Positions 16,998 to 25,319 of a stretch of DNA of 64,000 nt are shown here, in pieces. This stretch comes from Streptomyces smyrnaeus. Lineage in GTDB: Bacteria > Actinomycetota > Actinomycetes > Streptomycetales > Streptomycetaceae. The notes below the pieces were generated by a model that worked only from the letters and a program-made list of their open reading frames with translations, had not been told where the DNA came from and did not search any database. Every line of letters starts with the position of its first letter. Positions within the stretch are counted from its first letter, which is position 1. Both the position numbers and the translations under genes were made by a program. The DNA is taken from contig NZ_JAFFZM010000029.1 in NCBI RefSeq assembly GCF_017676345.1, forward strand, positions 1 to 64,000, written 5' to 3'.

Positions 16998-17819
16998 TCA
17001 CCTCACAGGCGCCAGCGCGGACCAGCGGACCGTCACCTCACCCTGACGCCACCGACGGGGACCGTCCGCCAGCGGCCAGTCCGCGGCCAGGGCGCGTACC
17101 GCGCGCACCCAGCGTTGCCGGGCGCTGAGGGCGCCGTAGGGGGCGGCCGTGGCCCAGGCGCGGTCGAAGTCGGCCAGGAACGTGTGTATCCGCTCACCGG
17201 GCACGTTGCGGTGGATGAGCGCCTTCGGGAGCCGTTCGGCCAGGTCGGAGGGGGCGGTCAGAGTGGCGAGACGGGCCGCGAAGGTGACCGTCCGGGGTCC
17301 TTCGGGGCCGAGCGCCACCCAGACGTGGCGGCGGCCGATCTCGTCGCAGGTGCCCTCGACCAGCATCCCTTCCGGCGCCAGCCGGGCGCACAGCCGCCGC
17401 CACACGGGGAGGACCTCCGCCTCCGGGTACTGGCGCAGCACGTTCGCCGCGCGGATCAGCGTCAGCCCCGTGGGCCGTGGGCCGTGCGCCCCCTCGACGG
17501 GGAGCTCGAAGCCGCCTCGGACGAAGGCGAGCCCCGCACGTTCGTACGGGCGGGCCGCCGCCACCCGCTCCGGGTCGATCTCGACGCCGTACACCCGGGC
17601 GTCCGGGCGCACCTTGCTGAGCCGTTCCAGCAGTTCGACGGCGGTCCAGGGCGCCGCGCCGTAGCCGAGGTCGACGGCGGTGGGCGGTGCGGGGGAGCGG
17701 CGGAGCGCCGGACCGTGCGCGGCGGCGATCCAGCGGTCCATCCGCCGCAGCCGGTTCGGGTTCGTCGTTCCGCGCGTGACCGTTCCGACTGGGCGGGACG
17801 GTGCGGGGGTACGCGGCAT
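16998..17819 (-). CDS. class I SAM-dependent methyltransferase-like protein
   Basis: A 273-residue cytoplasmic protein with a Rossmann-type SAM site: VDLGYGAAPWTAVELL (about 49-64, motif I, with the Gly-rich loop partly replaced), VYGVEIDPERVAAA (about 78-91, acidic end of strand two) and TLIRAANVLRQYPEAEV (motif IV). The C-terminal third is specific to an actinobacterial group of unknown substrate. It is transcribed leftward, away from mshA, with which it shares a 155-base intergenic region. Enzyme activity is inferred from the fold only. Confidence 0.75.
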   Translation of the reverse strand: MPRTPAPSRPVGTVTRGTTNPNRLRRMDRWIAAAHGPALRRSPAPPTAVDLGYGAAPWTAVELLERLSKVRPDARVYGVEIDPERVAAARPYERAGLAFVRGGFELPVEGAHGPRPTGLTLIRAANVLRQYPEAEVLPVWRRLCARLAPEGMLVEGTCDEIGRRHVWVALGPEGPRTVTFAARLATLTAPSDLAERLPKALIHRNVPGERIHTFLADFDRAWATAAPYGALSARQRWVRAVRALAADWPLADGPRRWRQGEVTVRWSALAPVR

Positions 17820-17974
17820 GCCTCGAGGATACGCAGCGGCACCCGTGTGTCACGGTTTGGCAAAATACCGGGCGAAGAAGGAAGAGGAGGCAACCTTTTC
17901 GCTGTTCCCCGTCGAGGGCCGCGTACGGCCTGGTCCCGTATCCCACCGTCCGCAACGGAGGAGGCATCGGAACC

Positions 17975-19357
17975 GTGAGCCACTACGTGTCCCGGCTCGA
18001 CGTGTCCCGGCTCGGTCAGCGGCGCGGCGGCCGCTCAGCACTCCCGCACCAGCCCAGAACCCCGCTGCTGCGGCTGTCCGGCGCACGGCGGGTCCGTCGG
18101 GTGGCGATGCTCAGCGTGCACACCTCCCCCCTCCACCAGCCGGGTACGGGCGACGCGGGCGGGATGAACGTCTACATCGTCGAACTCGCGCGGCAGCTCG
18201 CCGCGCAGGGCACCGAGGTCGAGATCTTCACCCGGGCCACCACGGGCGCGCTCGCCCCCACCGTCGAGCTGACCCCCGGCGTCCTGGTGCGGCACATCGA
18301 CGCCGGCCCCTACGAGGGCCTGTCCAAGGAGGACCTGCCCGCGCAGCTGTGTGCCTTCACGCACGGGGTGATGCAGGTGTGGGCCGGTCACCGGCCCGGC
18401 TACTACGACCTGGTGCACTCCCACTACTGGCTCTCCGGGCACGTGGGCTGGCTCGCCTCGCAGCGCTGGGGCGTCCCGCTCGTGCACGCCATGCACACCA
18501 TGGCGAAGGTCAAGAACGCGGCGCTCGCCGAGGGCGACACCCCCGAGCCGGCGGCCCGCGTCATCGGTGAGACGCAGATCGTGCGCGCCGCCGACCGCCT
18601 CATCGCCAACACGGCCGAGGAGGCGGGCGAGCTCGTCCACCACTACGAGGCCTCCCCCGACCGCACCGCCGTCGTCCATCCCGGGGTCAACCTCGACCGC
18701 TTCCGCCCCGGCGACGGCCGCGCGGCGGCCCGCGCCCGCCTCGGCCTGCCCCAGGACGCGCTGATCCCGCTGTTCGCCGGGCGCATCCAGCCGCTGAAGG
18801 CCCCGGACATCCTGCTGCGCGCCGTCGCCCTGCTGGTGGACGAGGACCCCTCGCTGCGGCGGCGCATGGTCGTCCCCGTGGTGGGAGGACCCAGCGGCAG
18901 CGGTCTGGCCAGGCCGGAGGGGCTGCACAAGCTCGCGGCCCGGCTCGGGATAGCCGACCTGGTGATGTTCCGGCCCCCGGTCGGCCAGGAGCAGCTCGCC
19001 GACTGGTACCGGGCCGCCTCGGTCCTGGTCATGCCGTCCTACAGCGAGTCGTTCGGGCTGGTCGCCGCCGAGGCCCAGGCCTGCGGCACGCCCGTGGTGG
19101 CCGCCGCCGTGGGCGGGCTGCCCGTCGCCGTACGGGACGGCGCCAGCGGCTATCTCGTCGCCGGGCACGATCCCGCCGAGTACGCCCGCGCCCTGCGCCG
19201 TTTCGCCGCCGACCCGTCGCTGGCCGAGCGGCTGGGTGCCGCGGCGGCCGGGCACGCCCAGCGCTTCGGCTGGGACGCCGCGGCCCAGGCCACCGCGGAG
19301 GTGTACGCCGCCGCGTTGCAGGAGCGGCGCCGTCGCCTACGATCGCCGCATGGGTGA
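17975..19357 (+). CDS. mshA: D-inositol-3-phosphate glycosyltransferase MshA
   Basis: A 460-residue GT-B glycosyltransferase (family GT4) that joins GlcNAc from UDP-GlcNAc to 1L-inositol-1-phosphate, the first step of mycothiol synthesis. The acceptor half shows SVHTSPLHQPGTGDAGGMNV. The donor half shows FAGRIQPLKAPDILL and the E-x7-E motif ESFGLVAAEAQACGTPVVAA. GTG 17975 is chosen because GGAGGAGG lies ten bases before it; the first 45 residues are a variable basic extension. The stop overlaps the next gene by eight bases. Confidence 0.93.
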   Translation: MSHYVSRLDVSRLGQRRGGRSALPHQPRTPLLRLSGARRVRRVAMLSVHTSPLHQPGTGDAGGMNVYIVELARQLAAQGTEVEIFTRATTGALAPTVELTPGVLVRHIDAGPYEGLSKEDLPAQLCAFTHGVMQVWAGHRPGYYDLVHSHYWLSGHVGWLASQRWGVPLVHAMHTMAKVKNAALAEGDTPEPAARVIGETQIVRAADRLIANTAEEAGELVHHYEASPDRTAVVHPGVNLDRFRPGDGRAAARARLGLPQDALIPLFAGRIQPLKAPDILLRAVALLVDEDPSLRRRMVVPVVGGPSGSGLARPEGLHKLAARLGIADLVMFRPPVGQEQLADWYRAASVLVMPSYSESFGLVAAEAQACGTPVVAAAVGGLPVAVRDGASGYLVAGHDPAEYARALRRFAADPSLAERLGAAAAGHAQRFGWDAAAQATAEVYAAALQERRRRLRSPHG

Positions 19358-19862
19358 CGTTGACGCTGTTGACGCAGCCGCCGCGGCACGGGCGGCGATC
19401 GAGCAGACGCTGAGGGACGCCGAGCTGGAGTGGGAGAGCCCCGCGGAGGGCACCTATGTCGTCACGCTCCCGGGCACCCGCAAGCTGCAGACCACCTGCT
19501 CCTTGGCGGTCGGCGCGCACTCCCTCTCGGTCAACGCCTTCGTCGTGCGCAACCCCGACGAGAACCATGCCGCCGTGCACCGCTGGCTCCTGGAGCGCAA
19601 CACCAAGCTGTACGGCGTCGGTTACGCGATCGACCAGCACGGTGACATCTATCTGGCGGGCAGGCTGCCGCTGGCCGCCGTCACCCCGCAGGAGGTCGAC
19701 CGGCTGCTGGGCAGCGTCCTGGAGAACGCGGACGGCTCCTTCAACACCCTGCTGGAGATGGGCTTCGCCACCGCCATCCGCAAGGAGTACGCCTGGCGCA
19801 CCTCGCGGGGTGAGTCCACCCGCAACCTGGACGCTTTCACGCATCTGACGGAGCGGGAGTAG
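19350..19862 (+). CDS. YbjN domain-containing protein
   Basis: A 170-residue protein with a YbjN/type III-chaperone-like fold (RAAIEQTLRDAELEWE, then VGAHSLSVNAFVVRNPDENH and VHRWLLERNTKLYGVGYAID). The ATG at 19350 overlaps the mshA reading frame by eight bases, so the two are translationally coupled. This mshA-ybjN pair is conserved in actinobacteria, but I know of no demonstrated role in mycothiol synthesis. No signal or membrane segment is present. Confidence 0.85.
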   Translation: MGDVDAVDAAAAARAAIEQTLRDAELEWESPAEGTYVVTLPGTRKLQTTCSLAVGAHSLSVNAFVVRNPDENHAAVHRWLLERNTKLYGVGYAIDQHGDIYLAGRLPLAAVTPQEVDRLLGSVLENADGSFNTLLEMGFATAIRKEYAWRTSRGESTRNLDAFTHLTERE

Positions 19863-19982
19863 AAAAACCGTCAGAGCCGGGCGGAGGCCTCGGGGCCGGG
19901 GCGGCACAGCGGGAGGCACCGGAGCCGCCGGGGGGGGCGGGCCGGTGCCGGAGCCGCCAGGGGCGGCCGGTGCCGGGGGGCC

Positions 19983-20249
19983 TCAGCTGGGCCAGGTGCC
20001 GGTCAGACGGTGCACCGTGGTGGCGCCGCCCCGGTCGACCGCGGCCTTGACCGCGGCGAAGATCGCCCCCTGCAGGGCCGCCGCCAGCAACACCTCGCGC
20101 CACGCCCGGTCCTGGTCGGTGGCTTCGGGGGCGTCCTCCTCGTGGCCGGTGGCCTTCCAGACCCGTTGGAACGCCGCGCCCGCCAAGGCGCCGCCACCGG
20201 CTCCCAGCAGCATGCCGAAGGGCTTGTAGGCGATCTTGACCGCGTTCAT
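19983..20249 (-). CDS. DUF4235 small membrane protein
   Basis: An 88-residue protein of the DUF4235 family with two hydrophobic segments (about 10-30, FGMLLGAGGGALAGAAF; and about 52-70, EVLLAAALQGAIFAAVKAAV). It is the last gene of a three-gene leftward operon of small membrane-associated proteins, overlapping the DUF3618 gene by four bases. Such cassettes are linked to envelope stress in actinobacteria only by association. Bases 19863-19982, downstream, hold only low-complexity GC-rich sequence with repeated GGAGCCGCC and GGTGCCGG words. Confidence 0.85.
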   Translation of the reverse strand: MNAVKIAYKPFGMLLGAGGGALAGAAFQRVWKATGHEEDAPEATDQDRAWREVLLAAALQGAIFAAVKAAVDRGGATTVHRLTGTWPS

Positions 20250-20623
20250 CGATGCCTCCTGCAGCGACGGAAGAAGAGGATCACCAAGATCAGCCCCAGT
20301 CCCGTGGCAACGGGCACGGCCGGGCTGCCGCGCGTCTTGTCCGCCGCCTGCTGTGCCTTGGCCCTGGCCTGCTCGGGAGTCCTCTCCTGGGCCTTCTCGC
20401 CCATGACGTGGGCCGCCCCGGACAGCTGTTCCCGCGCGGCGGCGCCCCGGTGCCGCGCCTTCTTCCTGAGCTCGGCGGCCTTGTGCCGGGCCTGTGCCTT
20501 GACGTCGGCACGCGCGGCCAGGGCCTCGACGGTCTCGCCCAGCTCCCGCCGGGTCTCCTCCACCTGGGCCCGCAGCTCTTCGGTGCTCGGTGCGGAACCG
20601 TGGCTGTTGGTGTGGTGCGTCAT
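20246..20623 (-). CDS. DUF3618 protein
   Basis: A 125-residue protein. Residues 13-50 form the DUF3618 helix (TEELRAQVEETRRELGETVE) followed by Ala/Arg/Lys-rich coiled helix. One C-terminal membrane segment (about 103-118, VPVATGLGLILVILFF) is followed by basic residues, giving a tail-anchored shape with the coil in the cytoplasm. It overlaps both neighbours by four bases, so the operon is tightly coupled. Function unknown. Confidence 0.85.
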   Translation of the reverse strand: MTHHTNSHGSAPSTEELRAQVEETRRELGETVEALAARADVKAQARHKAAELRKKARHRGAAAREQLSGAAHVMGEKAQERTPEQARAKAQQAADKTRGSPAVPVATGLGLILVILFFRRCRRHR

Positions 20624-21069
20624 CGGTGGGACCTCTCCTTCACCTCGGCCACGTCGGCCTTCACGCTCGCTACGGTGCGCTCCGGGGCCGGTGGAGTGCC
20701 CTTCTTGATCTGCCCCTTGCCGGCGATGGCCAGCACGCCCGCGATCACTGCCAGCGCAGCGGTCACCACCAGGGCCGCCAGCCACAGCGGCAGCACCAGA
20801 TCGAGGGCGACGATGGCGGTGGCGGCCAGCGCCTGCAGCGCGATGAAGCCCATCAGGCCCGCCCCGCCGAACATCCCGCCGCCGAGGCCGAAGCGCTTGC
20901 CCTTCTGCTGCATCTCGGTCTGGGCCAGGCGCAGCTCCTGCCGCATGAGCTGGGAGATCTGCCCCGAGGCCTGCTGTACCAGGTGGCTCACCGACTCGTC
21001 GGCGGCTGTGTTCCTGCGGGTTTCAGTGGCTGTGTCCGTGCGAGGTGGGGCCTCATGTGTCGTGGTCAT
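20620..21069 (-). CDS. phage-holin-superfamily (DUF1469/YqjE-like) membrane protein
   Basis: A 149-residue protein with a cytoplasmic helix (ESVSHLVQQASGQISQLMRQELRLAQTEM is the family hallmark region, about 24-52). Two membrane segments follow (about 65-85 and 88-110), then a basic C-terminal tail. It is the first gene of the operon with DUF3618 and DUF4235 genes. The name holin reflects clan membership only and does not imply lysis. Start ATG 21069 is favoured by spacing from GAAAGG; ATG 21078 is possible. Confidence 0.8.
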   Translation of the reverse strand: MTTTHEAPPRTDTATETRRNTAADESVSHLVQQASGQISQLMRQELRLAQTEMQQKGKRFGLGGGMFGGAGLMGFIALQALAATAIVALDLVLPLWLAALVVTAALAVIAGVLAIAGKGQIKKGTPPAPERTVASVKADVAEVKERSHR

Positions 21070-21341
21070 GGTGCACATCAGCCTTTCGCTGCTCAGCCGG
21101 GGCGCGAGCGACAGGACGTGGGACCCCCGACACGGTGGTTGCCGGAGTGGTCCGGCAACCATGGCGATCCGGTCGCCCTGGCCGGCTCCGTTCGTCTCGT
21201 ATGTCGGTCTTGTGCTGGGTCACCCCTCCCCGGCGGTACCCCGGCGCCGACCGCCTATGCGGCTGCGCTCCGTACTCGGGGGGAACGTCTGAGTACGGGA
21301 GCGGATGTGCGCGGTGGGCCGCGAACCGTACGTTCCGTGCC

Positions 21342-21791
21342 ATGGAAACCTCCAGCACCGGGACGACGAACCGGACCGAGGAAGCAGCAGCCCCCACCGA
21401 CGGTGCGGATGCCGCGGCGGACATGAGCGGTGCGGCAGCCGCAAGTGGCCCGGCGGACGGGGGTGGTGCGGCCGGACAGCGCCGTACTGCCGCCGAGTGG
21501 GCGGGCTTGGCGCTGCTCGCCGTCGTGGTGCTGCTCTTCGGCGCCTTCGTCCACGTCTTCGGGCCGCTGCTGGCCATCTCCTGCTCCAGCTGCCAGGACG
21601 GCGTACGCAGCCCGCTCCGTTTCGGGGAGGCGCTGTTCGCGGTCTCCGCTGTCGCGGTGCCGCTCACGACGCTGGGCACGGTGGTCGCCCTCTTCGCGGC
21701 CCGCCGTGGCGCCCGCGCGGGCGGCATCGGCCTGTGCGCCCTGCTGCTGCTTCTGCTCGCGGAGCAACTCCTGGGGCAGTTCACCGGCTGA
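21342..21791 (+). CDS. small three-segment membrane protein, unknown
   Basis: A 149-residue protein: a Thr/Ala/Gly-rich N-terminal 50 residues, then three hydrophobic segments (about 52-75, 97-117, 124-143). Between the first two lies a short loop with a Cys pair, ISCSSCQDG. The paired Cys in a loop that would face outside could form a disulfide. It is divergent from the holin-like operon. I do not recognise a family. Confidence 0.6.
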   Translation: METSSTGTTNRTEEAAAPTDGADAAADMSGAAAASGPADGGGAAGQRRTAAEWAGLALLAVVVLLFGAFVHVFGPLLAISCSSCQDGVRSPLRFGEALFAVSAVAVPLTTLGTVVALFAARRGARAGGIGLCALLLLLLAEQLLGQFTG

Positions 21792-21820
21792 CGCACCGTC
21801 GGCTCGGCCGGATCATCCAC

Positions 21821-21838
21821 CTACCGAATTCGGTAGGC
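21821..21838. promoter_or_regulatory. 18-bp perfect palindrome
   Basis: CCTACCGAATTCGGTAGG is perfectly self-complementary over 18 bases and sits 30 bases after the membrane-protein gene and just beyond the end of the leftward ORF pair at 21877-22257. It could be an operator or a short bidirectional terminator stem. Confidence 0.4.
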
Positions 21839-21876
21839 CCCCGGGGCCCCTGGCTGGGGCCGACGTTTCGTCGTGT

Positions 21877-21972
21877 TCAGGCGATGAGGTCGATGGTGCG
21901 GAGGTAGACGCGTTGGATGGGCGGCGCGTCGATGGAGTGACGGAGCTTGTACACCCCGTAGAGATTGTCAGA
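21877..21972 (-). other. In-frame coding-like segment beyond a TGA stop
   Basis: Directly after the TGA of the 94-residue gene, in the same frame, 31 codons read SDNLYGVYKLRHSIDA and end in LRTIDLIA before a second TGA (21877-21879). Third positions are almost all G or C, as in real Streptomyces genes. It may be the lost C-terminus of the upstream gene, a remnant of another gene, or chance. Confidence 0.4.
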
Positions 21973-22257
21973 TCAAGCGGCGCCGCGTGACCGGATTCGG
22001 GCAGCTTCCTCGAGGACCCGCTCGGTGACGTCGATGGACCCCTCGGCGGGGCCTTCACCTCGCTGCTCCCGGGCGATGATCTCCTGGTTTTCGGTGAACG
22101 CCGCCTGGCGGTTCTTCGCGATGCGTTCCCACTTGGCAAAGACGTGGAGCAGCTGGTGGGCCGGTGCTTTGTTGATCTCACTGAGGAAGCGTTGCGCCAG
22201 GTCGGGGTCGCGGAGGGCGCCGCGGATGCACTCGATGGTCCACGGCTGGTCGCTCAC
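21973..22257 (-). CDS. hypothetical protein (94 aa)
   Basis: A 94-residue soluble helical protein, GTG start with GAGGAGG seven bases upstream. It begins MSDQPWTIECIRGALRDPDL and ends EEAARIRSRGAA. I do not recognise the family, although small Streptomyces proteins with a PWTIE start and the same end are familiar. No catalytic motif is visible. Coding-like sequence continues in frame after its stop. Confidence 0.6.
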   Translation of the reverse strand: MSDQPWTIECIRGALRDPDLAQRFLSEINKAPAHQLLHVFAKWERIAKNRQAAFTENQEIIAREQRGEGPAEGSIDVTERVLEEAARIRSRGAA

Positions 22258-22398
22258 GGCCGGCCTCCTCGTGCTGCTGCTGTCCGAATGTCAACCTCAG
22301 CGTAGCGCTGCGCGTACATCCACACCGGAGGCGCCGTCGCTGGTGGGCTCGGATTCAGTCGGCGTCGACGGGCAGCGTTCCGGTTGCGTCCGCCTCGA

Positions 22399-22830
22399 TC
22401 AGTGTCGTGCCATGCCGATGTGTGCGAGGCGCCCGCGTGCGGCCTCGATCAGATACGGGTCGGTATCGACGCTCGTCACCTGCTCGGGGGTGAGGCGGCG
22501 GGCCAGCAGCGCGGTGCCGGATCCGCTGCCCGTGCCCACGTCGAGCACGTTGTCACCGTCCTCGATTTGGGCGTGCCGGTACATGCGTACCAGCAGCGAG
22601 GGCAGCGTCGCCGACGATGTGGGGGCGCCCTGGGGCTCGTCCTGGGCGGTGGCGCGTCGGGGCCTGCGAGTCCGTCGCGCAGCTCCCGGCCGGTGCCGGT
22701 GCGCGCCCACCAGCGGGGCACGAACTGGTGTCGGGGAACGGTGGCGATGGGGCGGCCCCAGCGTGAGGCGCGGTGGGTGACACGGTCGGCGAGGGCTCCG
22801 GCGGGCTCCCGCTGCGCGGTGGGCTCGCTG
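22399..22830 (-). pseudogene. decayed protein-L-isoaspartate methyltransferase-like gene
   Basis: Two frames together spell pieces of a PCMT/FxLD-type SAM methyltransferase. The 5' piece (about 22830-22650) reads RVTHRASRWGRPIATVPRHQ and FVPRWWARTGTGRELRDG. The 3' piece, in another frame, reads TSSATLPSLLVRMYRHAQ, DGDNVLDVGTGSGSG and VTSVDTDPYLIEAARGRL, then stops at 22399. The middle is shortened and frame-shifted and the catalytic C-terminal half is absent, so no enzyme can be made. It follows the MFS gene on the same strand with almost no gap, so the pair may once have worked together. Confidence 0.75.
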
Positions 22831-22833
22831 CCC

Positions 22834-24132
22834 TCAGTGCGTCGGCTCCCGTTCAGGTGCGGGAGACGGGGGTTCGGGGCACATGGGGGCGGGCTCTTCC
22901 GCTTCGGCGGCCCGCATGCTGCGCAGCAGCAAGCCGTAGCCCAGGGCTGCGAGGGTGCCGATTGCCGCGCTGGCGGCCCAGAGGGTGTCGGCGCCGTAGT
23001 GGTCGATGACGGTGCCGCCGAGCAGGGGGGCGCCGAGGTTGGCGACGGACCAGGAGAGGGTGTACATGCCCTGGTAGCGGCCCCGTCCGTGGGTGGGGGA
23101 GAGGCGGACGACCAGGCCCATCTGGGTGGGGGAGTTGATCATCTCGCCCAGCGTCCACACCACGACGGCGAACGCGTAGAAGGCCGCCGACGACCCCGCG
23201 AACGCGTTCAGTCCGAAGCCGTACCCGGTCAGCAGCGCCGAGACGATCAGCAGCTTGGCGGGGTCGCGGTGTTCGATGAAGCGGGTGAGGGGCAGCTGCA
23301 GCAGCACGATCAGTACGCCGTTCACGGCGATCACGGTGCCGAAGTCGGTGCTGTTGAGGCCCTGTTGGCCCATGGAGATGGGGAGTGAGACGAACGCCTG
23401 CTGGATGAGGGTGGCCAGCAGGAGGTTGAGCGCGACGACGACCATGAAGCGGGAGTCCCGCAGCACCGTCCACATGGAGATGTCCGCGTCCCGTCCGGGG
23501 CGGGTTTCCCGTTCGGGTTCGGCTGTCGGCCGGGACTCCGCCAGCTTCCAGAAGGTGAGCAGTGCGGTGGCCAGCACCATCGCGGCCTCACCGAAGAACA
23601 GCAGGTGATAGCTGTACTGGGCGATGAGTCCCGCGCTGGTGGAGGAGACGGCGAAACCGAGGTTGATCGCCCAGTAGTTGAGCGAGAAGGCCCGCACCCG
23701 GTCCTCGGGGCGGACGATGTCGGCCATCATCGCCTGCACGGCGGGCCGTGAGGCGTTGGTGGCCATACCGACGAGGCAGGCGACGGCTGCGATTGCCACC
23801 GGGTGGGTGACCAGGCCGAGGGCGGCGACGGACAGGGCGGTCGACAACTGGGCGACCAGCAGGGTCGGTCGCCGTCCGATGCGGTCGGTCAGTACGCCGG
23901 CGCCGATGGAGGAGACGACCCCGCCGAGGCCGTAGAGGGCGCCGACGAGTCCCGCGTACGAGGCGGAGTAGCCGCGCTCGACGGTCAGATACAGCGCGAG
24001 GAACGTCGCCACGAAGGCGCCGAGCCGGTTGACGAGGGTGCTGGTCCACAGCCACCAGAACTGGCGGGGCAGCCCGCCGACGCTCCTGACCGCAGCCTGT
24101 CGGAGTCTGCCCGACGCTTTCGTCCCGCCCAC
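22834..24132 (-). CDS. MFS transporter (MDR-type exporter)
   Basis: A 432-residue major-facilitator protein with about 12 membrane segments. The family loop GVLTDRIGRRPTLL lies between segments 2 and 3 (about 78-92). Residues about 183-215 form a charged cytoplasmic middle loop. GTG start at 24132 has GGGGGAG just upstream. It resembles DHA1-type drug exporters (YhfC/MdtH-like); substrate unknown. A short dyad at 24172-24184 lies in its promoter region. The neighbouring downstream methyltransferase is a pseudogene. Confidence 0.88.
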   Translation of the reverse strand: MGGTKASGRLRQAAVRSVGGLPRQFWWLWTSTLVNRLGAFVATFLALYLTVERGYSASYAGLVGALYGLGGVVSSIGAGVLTDRIGRRPTLLVAQLSTALSVAALGLVTHPVAIAAVACLVGMATNASRPAVQAMMADIVRPEDRVRAFSLNYWAINLGFAVSSTSAGLIAQYSYHLLFFGEAAMVLATALLTFWKLAESRPTAEPERETRPGRDADISMWTVLRDSRFMVVVALNLLLATLIQQAFVSLPISMGQQGLNSTDFGTVIAVNGVLIVLLQLPLTRFIEHRDPAKLLIVSALLTGYGFGLNAFAGSSAAFYAFAVVVWTLGEMINSPTQMGLVVRLSPTHGRGRYQGMYTLSWSVANLGAPLLGGTVIDHYGADTLWAASAAIGTLAALGYGLLLRSMRAAEAEEPAPMCPEPPSPAPEREPTH

Positions 24133-24171
24133 GACAGCTCCCCCTTGAGAACCCGCACACCCGGTGAGGAT

Positions 24172-24184
24172 GTAAGTGGCTTAC
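24172..24184. promoter_or_regulatory. Dyad GTAAG-TGG-CTTAC upstream of the MFS gene
   Basis: A 5-base perfect inverted repeat around TGG lies 40 bases upstream of the MFS start, in an otherwise empty 190-base intergenic region shared with the esterase 3' end. It is a candidate repressor operator; no regulator gene adjoins it. Confidence 0.3.
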
Positions 24185-24323
24185 CAGTGCGGTGCAGATT
24201 ACTCGTGGCGTTCTCGGGGGCGCCAGCGAATTGACGGCTCCGGTCAATCGGCCACCGGGTCCGGCAATCCGTGCGGGGACGTCTCCTGGCGCTCCCGAGC
24301 CTGTCGGTGGGCTGCTGCGCCGG

Positions 24324-25319
24324 TCAGCCGCTCAGGGACCAGTCCTGCACGAGGTACTCGGTCGAGCAGATCGTGTCCAGGAAGTACGCGCCCGCTTTTC
24401 CGCAGCCCTCGCCCGGTGCGACGGGCGTGCCGTGCCCCATGCCGGTGACGAGGTAGCTGCGTACGGCCACCTGCCCGGTGCCGTCCTGGTAGTCGGACCG
24501 GGTGGTGCCGCCGGGGAGTTGGTGGGTGGCGTCGGCGGTCCGGTCGGCGCCGAGCACATCGGTCCACTGGTCGACGGACTCGGTGGCGTTGCGGGGCGCG
24601 ACGGTGTGGTCGGCCGTGCCGTGCCAGACCGAGACCTTCGGGCGAGGGCCGGAGTATCCGGGGTACGCAGCGCGTACCAGGTCGCCCCACCGCCGAGGGG
24701 TCTTGTCGACGCCCGGGTTCATGCAGGTGAACGCGCCGATCAGGGAGGTCGCACAGCCGTACGGCACCCCCGCGACGACGCCGCCGCCCGCGAAGGCGTC
24801 GGGGTAGGCGGCGAGCAGCGCGGAGGTCATCGCGCCACCGGCCGACAGCCCGGTGACGTAGACCCGGGAGGGGTCCGCGTCCAGGTCCCGTACGGTGCGC
24901 TCGACCATCTGCCGGACGGACAGCGCCTCGCCGCGGCCCCGCGCGGTGTCCGAGGACTGGAACCAGTTGAAGCACCGGTTGGCGTTGTTGGCCGACTCCT
25001 GCTGCGGCGCGACGACGGAGAAGCCGTGCTCGTCGGCGGCCCGCCGCCAGCCCGCGCCGTCGAAGTACGTCGCCGCGTTCTGGGTGCAGCCGTGCAGGAC
25101 GACGACCACGGGGCGGCCGGTGCCGAGCCCTTGGGGCGTGTAGCGGTACATGGACAGGGCTCCGGGGTTGGAGCCGAAGTCGGTGACGCGCTCCAGGGCG
25201 GCGGCGCCGGCGCCGTGCTGCCGCCCGTCGGCCGACGCGGACGAGGTGCCGGAGACGCCGAGTGCGGAGAGGGCGAGGGCGGCCAGCAGTACTGCCGCGG
25301 TGCGCACGGAGGTTCGCAT
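24324..25319 (-). CDS. secreted PHB-depolymerase-family esterase
   Basis: A 331-residue extracellular esterase of the LpqC/poly(3-hydroxybutyrate)-depolymerase group. A signal peptide (about 1-30, ending SGTSSASA) precedes an alpha/beta-hydrolase domain with the oxyanion strand VVVVLHGCTQNAATY (about 71-85), nucleophile in GLSAGGAMTSALLA, the acid/His region VSVWHGTADHTV and GMGHGTPV. Several Cys (HGCTQN, NRCFNW, YGCATS, TCMNPG, GEGCGK, TICSTE) probably form disulfides. ATG 25319 has GGAAGGAA ahead. The divergent bdhA gene suggests polymer or oligomer breakdown to 3-hydroxybutyrate (inference); feruloyl or acetyl-xylan esterase activity remains possible. Confidence 0.85.
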   Translation of the reverse strand: MRTSVRTAAVLLAALALSALGVSGTSSASADGRQHGAGAAALERVTDFGSNPGALSMYRYTPQGLGTGRPVVVVLHGCTQNAATYFDGAGWRRAADEHGFSVVAPQQESANNANRCFNWFQSSDTARGRGEALSVRQMVERTVRDLDADPSRVYVTGLSAGGAMTSALLAAYPDAFAGGGVVAGVPYGCATSLIGAFTCMNPGVDKTPRRWGDLVRAAYPGYSGPRPKVSVWHGTADHTVAPRNATESVDQWTDVLGADRTADATHQLPGGTTRSDYQDGTGQVAVRSYLVTGMGHGTPVAPGEGCGKAGAYFLDTICSTEYLVQDWSLSG

